Below, piece after piece: positions 7,766 through 14,755 of a DNA stretch of 36,905 nucleotides. Position numbers and translations under genes: made by a program. The stretch lies in assembly GCA_910584385.1 (NCBI GenBank), contig CAJUAK010000003.1, forward strand, positions 105,100 to 142,004, written 5' to 3'. Position 1 is the first letter of the stretch. The number at the start of each line of letters is the position of its first letter. A model generated the notes under the pieces. The model made no database searches. It had not been told where the DNA came from and was given only the letters and a program-made list of their open reading frames with translations. This stretch comes from an uncultured Alphaproteobacteria bacterium. GTDB lineage: Bacteria > Pseudomonadota > Alphaproteobacteria > RF32 > CAG-239.

Positions 7766-8601
7766 GCTTTTCCTAAAAATGCCTTTAATGCAATGCTTAC
7801 TTTCTCTAGCTTTCCGATTTCCGGTTTCGGAGAAATTACCTCCCAGCCCCGTTCATCCATAATATCAAAGTACCTTTTATAAATGGCCGACATAATCCTT
7901 ACCGGGCGAGCGGATTTTTTATCCAGCTTCCGGATAAGTTCAAAGCCGCGGCTAAAATTGGCTTTTGCAACTTTTGCAAGTTCTTCCCTGGCTTTGCTTA
8001 AGTTAGAATCGGTTAAAACGGTATGCGGGTCATGCGAAGAGATGCCTGCTTTTTCCAAAAATTCCCTGGGGATGTACAAACGTCCGGAAAGTGCATCTTC
8101 TTTGACATCGCGCAAAATGTTCGTCGATTGCAAAGCCGTTCCGAGGCTTAAAGCCAATTCATCAATCAGTTTTTCATCCTGACAGCCGAAAATGCGCAAA
8201 GACAAGCGCCCCGGCACACCGGCAACGCCTTCGCAATAACGGTAATATTCACTCATTTCCGGCGCTTGTATCGGGCGAGGCAAATCCATGGCGATGCTGT
8301 CCAGCAATTTTAAAAAGTCCTGTTTGGGCAGCTTAAAACGCATACAGTTTTTATATATGCGGCGCCCGATATCCGTCAAAGGCACCTTTTTATCAAAAAT
8401 ATTATCCAGCTCTTCCCGCCAGGCCGCAAGGAGCTCTTGTTTCTCTTTAACGTCCATATCTCCGTCGACAATATCATCGATATGCCGGCAAAAGGCATAA
8501 ATTGTATACATGGCATTCCGTTGGGGCAACGGCAGGCAGCGCATGCTCCAAAAAAATGATGTTCCTGATTTTTTGACAATTTTATTAATATTATTTTTCA
8601 T
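7759..8601 (-). CDS. hpnD: Presqualene diphosphate synthase HpnD
   Basis: 280 residues, squalene/phytoene synthase fold. Both Asp-rich prenyl-diphosphate motifs are present: D42-D-I-V-D46 (in CRHIDDIVDGD) and DVKED (in NILRDVKEDALSGRLYIP, about 165). The typical YCEGVAG segment is about 125. HpnD joins two farnesyl diphosphates into presqualene diphosphate. It lies 13 bases downstream of hpnC and overlaps hpnE, the usual hpnCDE order, with AAGGA before the ATG. A phytoene synthase role is possible in principle, but the hpnC and hpnE partners make squalene formation far more likely. Confidence 0.9.
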   Translation of the reverse strand: MKNNINKIVKKSGTSFFWSMRCLPLPQRNAMYTIYAFCRHIDDIVDGDMDVKEKQELLAAWREELDNIFDKKVPLTDIGRRIYKNCMRFKLPKQDFLKLLDSIAMDLPRPIQAPEMSEYYRYCEGVAGVPGRLSLRIFGCQDEKLIDELALSLGTALQSTNILRDVKEDALSGRLYIPREFLEKAGISSHDPHTVLTDSNLSKAREELAKVAKANFSRGFELIRKLDKKSARPVRIMSAIYKRYFDIMDERGWEVISPKPEIGKLEKVSIALKAFLGKAC

Positions 8602-8614
8602 TTATGTCCTTTTC

Positions 8615-9469
8615 TTAATTTCCGCCGGGAAGCGTTTTTTGCCGCCGCCGTAAAAAATGCAGCAGCCCGCTCCATAATCCGCGGATTTTATCAAAAGAGG
8701 ACAATTTTACCCGGGAAGACAAAACATCCCCTCTTTTTATTTTCTTTATCAGAATGGCGGTTAAAGAGATAATTACAGAAATCTCCAGCCGCAGCCTTTT
8801 GCTTCTGACAATGCTTAACAATAATTCCGCTTCTTTTAACTGCCCTTCAACTAATTCCAACACCAATAAGATGACCTTTCTCAGCCCTTCGGACGATTTA
8901 TCCTGAAGGAGCGCATTTTTATCTACGCCATAGCGCTTTAAAAATTCTTCCGGCAGATAGACGCGGTTTAAATTCATAGCATCATATTTTATATCTTGCA
9001 AGTGATTTACGATTTGCAGCGCCGCGCAAAGGGATGTACAGGGCAGATAAGATGCCGGGTTTTCATTGTAAAGCGCTAAAAGAAACCGCCCGACAGGCGC
9101 TGCGGAATAAGTGCAATAATTCACCAGCTGCCCCCAGGTTTCATAGCGGAAGCCGATGGCATCCTTTCGAAAGGCAATCAGCAAATCAAGGGCTAAGGAA
9201 AGGGAGAGCCCGCGTTCGTTAAACAATTGCCCGAGCTTTTTGGCAAAAAGAAGCTTTTTTCCCTTGTATTTTGCCCCTTCGACAATATCTTCCAATTCAT
9301 GAAGCTTTTCAAGCTTTGCTTCAGGGGTAAGCTGCGGATTGTCGGCAATATCATCGGCATAGCGCGCAAATTCATAATAGAGTTCCACCGCCCCGCGCAA
9401 ATCTTTGCGGACTAAGAATCCGGAAACGGGAAAATTCTCGTCTTTCGCCGTTTTATGCCGCATATTCAT
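8615..9469 (-). CDS. hpnC: Hydroxysqualene synthase HpnC
   Basis: Start set at the ATG at 9469, which overlaps the trmFO stop codon as ATGA; an upstream TTG is in frame but would sit inside trmFO. The product is 284 residues with the HpnC signature ENFPV near residue 11, the first Asp motif D39-D-I-A-D43 (ARYADDIADN), YCTYSAAPVGRFLL near residue 115 and the second motif QDIKYD. HpnC converts presqualene diphosphate to hydroxysqualene. The C-terminus has a basic, partly hydrophobic helix that could touch the membrane. First of the hpnCDE set. Confidence 0.88.
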   Translation of the reverse strand: MNMRHKTAKDENFPVSGFLVRKDLRGAVELYYEFARYADDIADNPQLTPEAKLEKLHELEDIVEGAKYKGKKLLFAKKLGQLFNERGLSLSLALDLLIAFRKDAIGFRYETWGQLVNYCTYSAAPVGRFLLALYNENPASYLPCTSLCAALQIVNHLQDIKYDAMNLNRVYLPEEFLKRYGVDKNALLQDKSSEGLRKVILLVLELVEGQLKEAELLLSIVRSKRLRLEISVIISLTAILIKKIKRGDVLSSRVKLSSFDKIRGLWSGLLHFLRRRQKTLPGGN

Positions 9470-10809
9470 TTTACTTTCTCCAGCCAGGGCCGAATATCCT
9501 GAAGCGCCCGGCGGCAATAAGCCGTTTTTCGGTCCATTCCCTTCAGGTGCCGCAGCTTGCCGTTTGGCGTAACTTCCGGTTCAAGCTTTGGGAATAAGCC
9601 AAAATTTATATTCATCGGCTGATAATCTTCTGCCGTATCGTCTTGCAAATGTTTCCACATCGCGCCAAAAGCCGTTGTCAAGGGAGGCAGTTCCGGACGA
9701 ATCCCCAGAACCCCGCAGGCAGAGAAATATCCGGCAAGCCAGCCTGTTGCCGCGCTTTCGACATAGCCTTCGCATCCGGTAATCTGCCCGGCAAAATAAA
9801 TATGCGGCATGGTTTTTAACCTGAAATAATTATCCAGCAGCTGCGGGCTGCGGATAAAAGTATTTTTATGAATGCCGCCTAATCTGGCAAATTCTGCATT
9901 TTCAAGCCCGGGAATCATCTTAAATATCCGCTGCTGCTCGCCATATTTCAACTTTGTCTGAAACCCGACCATGTTCCGCAGGGTATCTTCTGCATTATCC
10001 TGGCGCAGCTGAACAACGGCATAAGGCTTTTCAGGCGAATGGGGATTGGTCAGCCCGACCGGCTTCATCGGCCCAAAAAGCAGCGTGTCCCGGCCACGGG
10101 CCGCCATGACTTCTATGGGCAGGCAGCCGTCAAAATAACGGGGTTCTTCAAAATCGTGAAAATCAACTTTTTCAGCCGCGTTCAGCTCGGATACAAAATT
10201 TTCGTATTGTTCTTTGTCCAGCGGGCAATTTATATAGTCAAACTTATCGCCTTTATCGTAACGGGACTGATACCATGCTTTGTCAAAATTAATGCTTTCT
10301 TTGAAAATGACCGGCGCTATGGCATCATAAAAAGACAGCGTCTTGGCGTCCACCGCTTCCAAAATTGCCCGGCTCAGCGCCTCCGAGGTCAAAGGGCCTG
10401 TCGCAATTACCGTTATGCCTTCTTTGGGAAGCGCCGTCTGTTCGCCTTCTATAATTTCAATATTCGGATGGCTGCGGAGCTTCCGGCTCACCAAATCCGA
10501 AAAGCCGTTGCGGTCAACGGCAAGCGCGCCGCCCGCCGGAACCTTGGTTGCATCGGCACAGGACATAATCAGCGAACCGGCTTGCCGCAATTCTTCATGC
10601 ATCAGCCCCACGGCATTATGTTCCGCATCGTCAGAACGCAAAGAATTTGAGCAGACTAATTCTGCAAATCCTGCATTTTTATGCACCGGAGACATTTTTT
10701 GCGGCTTCATGTCTTTTAAAACGACCTTAACGCCGCGCTCTGCCAACTGCCATGCCGCTTCGCTTCCCGCAAGGCCTCCGCCGATTACTGTTACTTTAGT
10801 TTCTGACAT
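9466..10809 (-). CDS. trmFO: tRNA (uracil-5-)-methyltransferase TrmFO
   Basis: 447 residues from the ATG at 10809, preceded by AGAGGAA; a longer in-frame start at 10845 lacks support. The FAD site is G10-G-G-L-A-G15, and the family cysteines are seen as C53 (ELVCSNSLRSD) and C230 (FDGCLPIEVMAARG). TrmFO makes 5-methyluridine at position 54 of tRNA using methylenetetrahydrofolate. The C-terminal part (GCEGYVESAATGWLAG and NINFGLFP) is typical. It heads a minus-strand operon with hpnC, hpnD and hpnE, joined by short overlaps or gaps. Confidence 0.95.
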   Translation of the reverse strand: MSETKVTVIGGGLAGSEAAWQLAERGVKVVLKDMKPQKMSPVHKNAGFAELVCSNSLRSDDAEHNAVGLMHEELRQAGSLIMSCADATKVPAGGALAVDRNGFSDLVSRKLRSHPNIEIIEGEQTALPKEGITVIATGPLTSEALSRAILEAVDAKTLSFYDAIAPVIFKESINFDKAWYQSRYDKGDKFDYINCPLDKEQYENFVSELNAAEKVDFHDFEEPRYFDGCLPIEVMAARGRDTLLFGPMKPVGLTNPHSPEKPYAVVQLRQDNAEDTLRNMVGFQTKLKYGEQQRIFKMIPGLENAEFARLGGIHKNTFIRSPQLLDNYFRLKTMPHIYFAGQITGCEGYVESAATGWLAGYFSACGVLGIRPELPPLTTAFGAMWKHLQDDTAEDYQPMNINFGLFPKLEPEVTPNGKLRHLKGMDRKTAYCRRALQDIRPWLEKVK

Positions 10810-10887
10810 GTTTTTTCCTCTGTTGAACTTATAAAAGCTTATCATAAAAAAGTCCAGTCAAAATATTTGATAAGTCTTGCGAAAGGT

Positions 10888-10915
10888 TTGCCTTCTGTAA
10901 AAAAAGCGTTATAGT
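10888..10915 (+). promoter_or_regulatory. Promoter of the exported SmpA-like protein gene
   Basis: TTGCCT (10888-10893), 16 bases, TATAGT (10910-10915). The predicted start of transcription is near 10922, only a few bases before the mini-ORF at 10925. Confidence 0.55.
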
Positions 10916-10924
10916 AAGGGAAAC

Positions 10925-10954
10925 ATGATAAAAAACGAGTCTGCTGTTTTATGA
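10925..10954 (+). CDS. Possible nine-codon leader ORF
   Basis: ATG at 10925 encodes MIKNESAVL and stops at TGA 10952-10954, overlapping the ATG of the next gene as ATGA. AAGGG lies five bases before it, although the predicted transcript may begin too late to include it. It may serve only to deliver ribosomes to the next start. Confidence 0.35.
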   Translation: MIKNESAVL

Positions 10955-12057
10955 AGATATTTTTTTACATCGCCGCTTTTTTAATCTCATCTTCCGCTTT
11001 ACAAGCCAGCGAGGATGTTGACCCTTTTGCTTTCGGCGATTTTGAACAAGGCGGCGAAGAAACCGGCGCCATTAATGAAGATGCGCCCCAGCAAGCCGAA
11101 TGGGATAACCTTTCGGACACGGCGCAAGGCGTTATGTATGAACAGCCGGCTGAAGAAAAAAACGTTACCGGCGTGCAGACAGCCCCTTTTGTTCCCGCTG
11201 CGCCTAAGACTGACAGCGAAAACGCAGCCGACAATAAAAAAATAAACCCCGACCAAAGCCTGACGGAAAGCTTTCAGCCGGAAGAAAAGAAATCCGCCTT
11301 GCCGATTAAAGTGGAAGGCACCTGGGTGGACAAGCTTAAAAATACGAATCCTCTTGCAACTTTGAAAAACGTTACCTCGCAAAGCGATGTCGGCGATAAC
11401 GGCAACATCAGCCTGGAAGGGATGGTCAAATCACGGCGGAAAGGAAAAAAACGGCGCTCTAATGCTTCGGTTTTTGACATCTCCGGCTTAATGCTCCGAA
11501 TGAAGGTTCCGCAAATAGAAGAAATTATGCAAAACAGGGGCTTTAGAAAAATGTATGAAAAGCTGGAAATTCCAAATTTCATACGTTGGCGCAATGAAGA
11601 AAAATGCCGCAATGATGGAGTTATCGGCTATGAGCGTTTGGATGCCTGCGTTGTCGAGCGCGCTAAAAAAGACAATCACCAATATGTCGACACCATCAAA
11701 TTTTCAAAGTTTGATTCCCAAGAGGAAATCGAAGTGCGCTTTACCAGTAACTTTACGGAAAACAAAGCCTATAAGATTACATATAAAAGCCTGACGCCGC
11801 GCATCATCGGAAACAGCCCGAAAGCAATGTATCTGCGCAATATCAAAATCTATGACTTCTGGAAGAAAATAAACCAAAAATACGGCGCCCCTGACAACAA
11901 AGACGAAATTACCTGGGGATTAGGCGGAAATAAGCCGTTTTTAAAAGCAAACACCGGCTTTTTAAATTTGGAAGACCCGATGTTCAGGGAATTGGATTAT
12001 ACCAGAATGTCCAGAGAAGACCAGCGTTTTATTAATTCGGATTTTTATAATTTTTAA
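10951..12057 (+). CDS. Exported protein with acidic linker and SmpA-like C-terminal part
   Basis: 368 residues with a signal peptide (MKIFFYIAAFLISSSALQAS, cut near residue 20). An acidic, low-complexity linker runs to about residue 150, followed by a folded C-terminal part. The latter begins VFDISGLMLRMKVPQIEEIM and contains WKKINQKYGAPDN..ITWG, patterns like the GM-x-x-x-E-V / KYG-P / WG layout of SmpA-like periplasmic domains (inference). Two cysteines (EEKCRND and DACVVE) could pair. There is no Shine-Dalgarno of its own; the preceding mini-ORF ends on its start codon. It is followed after 12 bases by the ChpT-like gene. Function unknown. Confidence 0.75.
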   Translation: MKIFFYIAAFLISSSALQASEDVDPFAFGDFEQGGEETGAINEDAPQQAEWDNLSDTAQGVMYEQPAEEKNVTGVQTAPFVPAAPKTDSENAADNKKINPDQSLTESFQPEEKKSALPIKVEGTWVDKLKNTNPLATLKNVTSQSDVGDNGNISLEGMVKSRRKGKKRRSNASVFDISGLMLRMKVPQIEEIMQNRGFRKMYEKLEIPNFIRWRNEEKCRNDGVIGYERLDACVVERAKKDNHQYVDTIKFSKFDSQEEIEVRFTSNFTENKAYKITYKSLTPRIIGNSPKAMYLRNIKIYDFWKKINQKYGAPDNKDEITWGLGGNKPFLKANTGFLNLEDPMFRELDYTRMSREDQRFINSDFYNF

Positions 12058-12069
12058 GAAGGAAAGAAA

Positions 12070-12669
12070 ATGTCTCAGCCTCTTCATGAACTTATCTGTA
12101 CACGCATCTGCCACGACCTTATCGGCAATATCGGCGCGGTCGGCAATGCCGTGGAACTTTTAGAAGAAGGGGATATGGACTTTCTGGATGACATTAAATC
12201 CATCCTTAAGACAAGTTCCTCTGTTTTGAGCGCCAGGCTTAAATTTTTCCGTTTGGCCTTCGGGCTGGATAACGCCAATTTGCAAAATGGCGATGTTGTG
12301 CGCCAAAGTTTGGCTGATTATCTGCAAACCATCGGCAATAAGAATTTTCCTATTCAGGCGGATATCAATATGGTCAGCGCCCCTTTTTACCGGATGGCGC
12401 TTTTAGGCGGCATGCTGCTTTCTGATTTGTTTATCAGGGGCGGCAGGATTTGCGCTTATGAAGATAATGGGAAGCTTGTTTTACAAGCCCAGCCGGAATC
12501 AGGGCTTGCTGCGGAAAAAGCAGACGCCGCCATTAACGCCCTGACCGGAAATCCGGTGGATGAGGCTGCCTGGCTGGCTCCGGCTTTTTACCTTAGAAAA
12601 GAAGCTTCGGACGCCAATTTGAAAATTTTGGCGGAAAAACAAAATATTTTAACTTTAGTAATCGGATGA
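12070..12669 (+). CDS. ChpT-like histidine phosphotransferase
   Basis: 199 residues. The N-terminus LHELICTRICHDLIGNIGAVGNAVELLEEG is the hallmark of alphaproteobacterial ChpT: a dimerisation/phosphotransfer helix with phospho-accepting H15 in RICHDL. The C-terminal half corresponds to the degenerate ATPase-like domain. ChpT relays phosphate from the kinase CckA to CtrA and CpdR in cell-cycle control. Here it sits directly before a single-domain receiver (seven bases) and a CheR-like gene, suggesting these are partners. AAGGAAAG precedes the ATG. Whether it is the cell-cycle ChpT or a specialised copy cannot be decided from this window. Confidence 0.8.
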   Translation: MSQPLHELICTRICHDLIGNIGAVGNAVELLEEGDMDFLDDIKSILKTSSSVLSARLKFFRLAFGLDNANLQNGDVVRQSLADYLQTIGNKNFPIQADINMVSAPFYRMALLGGMLLSDLFIRGGRICAYEDNGKLVLQAQPESGLAAEKADAAINALTGNPVDEAAWLAPAFYLRKEASDANLKILAEKQNILTLVIG

Positions 12670-12676
12670 ATATAAG

Positions 12677-13042
12677 ATGCCCCGTTGTTTGATTGCAGAT
12701 GATTCAAAAGTAATAAGGATGCTCCTGATTAAAATCATGGAAAACTATGGTTTTGACGTAATTGAGGCTGAAGATGGCGAAGAGGTTGTAAACCTGGTTA
12801 AAGACAATGCGCCGAAGTTGGTTATCATGGACTGGCGCCTGCCGATTATGGAAGGGATTGATGTCCTTTACAAAATCCGCAACAATAAAAAAATCAAACA
12901 GCCTAAAATTGTTTTCTGTTCCTCGGTTATTGATGTCGATAAAATAAAAGAAGCCTTGGATGGCGGCGCGGATGATTACATCTTAAAACCTTTTGACGAA
13001 GAAATTATCGGAACAAAGCTGATAATTTTGGATTTATTATAG
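12677..13042 (+). CDS. CheY-like single-domain response regulator
   Basis: 121 residues, one receiver domain with no output domain. All key residues are present: acidic pair D8/D9, phospho-acceptor D52 (VIMDWRLP), S82/S83 (FCSS) and K104 (YILKPFD). It starts seven bases after the ChpT-like gene and ends nine bases before the CheR-like gene, so the three form one operon. It is a likely phosphate acceptor of the ChpT-like protein. It could equally be a CheY-type motility regulator; no flagellar genes are in the window. Confidence 0.88.
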   Translation: MPRCLIADDSKVIRMLLIKIMENYGFDVIEAEDGEEVVNLVKDNAPKLVIMDWRLPIMEGIDVLYKIRNNKKIKQPKIVFCSSVIDVDKIKEALDGGADDYILKPFDEEIIGTKLIILDLL

Positions 13043-13051
13043 GATTATGCC

Positions 13052-13996
13052 ATGAAAAAATCTGATTTTGAATTTTTACTGCAAATTCTCAAAGATAATG
13101 CCGGATGGAACTTTTCTGAAGAAAACTATTACATTCTGGATAAAAAGATTTCCAACTATCTGCGCGAAAAAAATTATGTTTCGTCTGAAGAATTGATTGA
13201 TGAGCTGCGCCTTGGCTCCAAGCCGCTGATTGCGCAGATTATAGAATATTTATCCATGTCTGACACTTATTTTTTCAGGGATTATTCTGTTTTCACCCAT
13301 TTTGAAAATACTGTCCTCCCATACCTCAAAGAAGCCAACCGGGCAACAAAGAAACTCCGGATTTGGAGCCTGGGCTGTTCAAGCGGGCAAGAAACCTATT
13401 CTATCGCCATGGCCGTAAAAAATAAATTTTTGGGGCTCGGCGAATGGAACATTGACATCCTCGGGACAGATTTATCCGGTGTTGCAATTACCAAAGCCCA
13501 GCGGGGAATTTATAATAATTTTGAAATCCAAATGGGATTGCCGGCCAGAATGATTATTGATAATTTTGATTATGAAAATGATGCCTGGCAAATAAAAGAC
13601 GATGTTTACCGCATGGTTGAGTTTCGCAAGTATAACCTTCTGGATGACATTACTTTTTCTGAAAAATATGAGGTTATTTTCTGCCGTAATGTTTTGCGCT
13701 TCTTCACGCCAGAATATCAGAAAATGCTGATTGAGAAGATATTTAACACCCAGACGCGAAACGGCTTCTTATATTTAGGCATGAATGAACAGGTTGCCGG
13801 AATTGAAAAATTTTATAAAAAGGTTCCGAATTTTTCGTGCCTTTACCAGGCCGTGGATTTTCAAAAGCCTGAAACGCCCAAAGCTTCGCTTCCCGGCGGT
13901 GCGGCTTCAGAAAAAGCCATGCCGAGCTTTGTCAAGCCCCAAGGCTTGTCCGGCGCGCATCCTCTTATGTCTGAGGTCATTGGCTCAAAAGAATGA
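13052..13996 (+). CDS. CheR-like protein-glutamate methyltransferase
   Basis: 314 residues. An N-terminal helical CheR domain (1-75) with SMSDTYFFRD is followed by the S-adenosylmethionine-binding domain: WSLGCSSGQETYSIA (about 107-121), the acidic strand ILGTDLS (about 143) and FCRNVLRFFTPEYQ (about 210-223). CheR enzymes methylate glutamates of chemoreceptors. The last 45 residues (KPETPKASLPGG...) are a disordered tail without the pentapeptide-binding beta subdomain. The family usually has ETYFFR and FCRNVLIYF, so small departures are visible. No receptor or kinase (CheA) gene is nearby. Confidence 0.87.
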   Translation: MKKSDFEFLLQILKDNAGWNFSEENYYILDKKISNYLREKNYVSSEELIDELRLGSKPLIAQIIEYLSMSDTYFFRDYSVFTHFENTVLPYLKEANRATKKLRIWSLGCSSGQETYSIAMAVKNKFLGLGEWNIDILGTDLSGVAITKAQRGIYNNFEIQMGLPARMIIDNFDYENDAWQIKDDVYRMVEFRKYNLLDDITFSEKYEVIFCRNVLRFFTPEYQKMLIEKIFNTQTRNGFLYLGMNEQVAGIEKFYKKVPNFSCLYQAVDFQKPETPKASLPGGAASEKAMPSFVKPQGLSGAHPLMSEVIGSKE

Positions 13997-14110
13997 TATA
14001 TATCTTTTGACATAGGCGCTATAACTAAAAATAACTAAAGTCAGGCTTATTTTACCTTCCTTTTTTTGCTATTCTGAATACAGGCAGAACAGCAAGTAAG
14101 GAGATGTGTT

Positions 14111-14689
14111 ATGAGAAACTTCAGCAAAACAGAACAAAGCGGGCGTTCAATGGTTGAAATGTTGGGCGTTTTGGCAATTATCGGTGTCCTTTCCGTCGGC
14201 GGCATTTCCGGATATTCTAAAGCGATGGCTAAATATAAGGCTTCTAAAGCGATGGACCAATTATCCCTCTTAATCGCAAATATCCGCACAGCCTATTCGA
14301 CAATGTCCAATTATACAGGGTTAACCAACGGCACGGCAAAAAAATATTCTATTGCGTCAAGAGATATGTTTCAAGACAGCAGTGTGGCTGACAGTGCCAA
14401 ACTGGTTAACGGGTTTGGCGGCGATTTGATTATTGTTGCAGAAACCTACAACGGCATTGCCGATGCCGGATTTTCTATCACTTACAAAGGCCTCAATGAA
14501 GAATCCTGCATCCAGCTGGCCACAGCCGACTGGGGTACCGGCGGTTTAGACAGTATTGTTGTCGGCGGAGACGGCGCTGTAACCATTCCGGTAAAAGATA
14601 TGCCTGTTTCTTTGGATACGGCTTATACAAATTGCAAAAAACTTGATGACGGCAGAAATACGACTTCCATCAGCTGGCACTTTTATTAA
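14111..14689 (+). CDS. Type IV pilin-like protein
   Basis: 192 residues. A short basic leader ends at G11 and is followed by R12-S-M-V-E16 and a long hydrophobic helix (MLGVLAIIGVLSVGGISGY), the class III / type IV prepilin pattern with glutamate at +5. The remainder is a pilin-like head with two cysteines (ESCIQL and TNCKKL) spaced as in the C-terminal D-region loop of type IVb pilins. A strong AAGGAG lies before the ATG. No prepilin peptidase, assembly ATPase or secretin gene is in the window, so the machinery must be elsewhere. It could be a major or minor pilin or a pseudopilin. Confidence 0.85.
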   Translation: MRNFSKTEQSGRSMVEMLGVLAIIGVLSVGGISGYSKAMAKYKASKAMDQLSLLIANIRTAYSTMSNYTGLTNGTAKKYSIASRDMFQDSSVADSAKLVNGFGGDLIIVAETYNGIADAGFSITYKGLNEESCIQLATADWGTGGLDSIVVGGDGAVTIPVKDMPVSLDTAYTNCKKLDDGRNTTSISWHFY

Positions 14690-14724
14690 ACTGCCCGTGT
14701 CTGAAGCAATTTCTCATATAAAAA

Positions 14725-14755
14725 CATCCCCGGGAACACCGGGGATGCTTTTTAA
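14725..14755. terminator. Bidirectional terminator between the pilin gene and valS
   Basis: Stem CATCCCCGG / CCGGGGATG (14725-14733 and 14739-14747), then CTTTTT on the plus strand and TTTTA on the minus strand. Confidence 0.85.
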
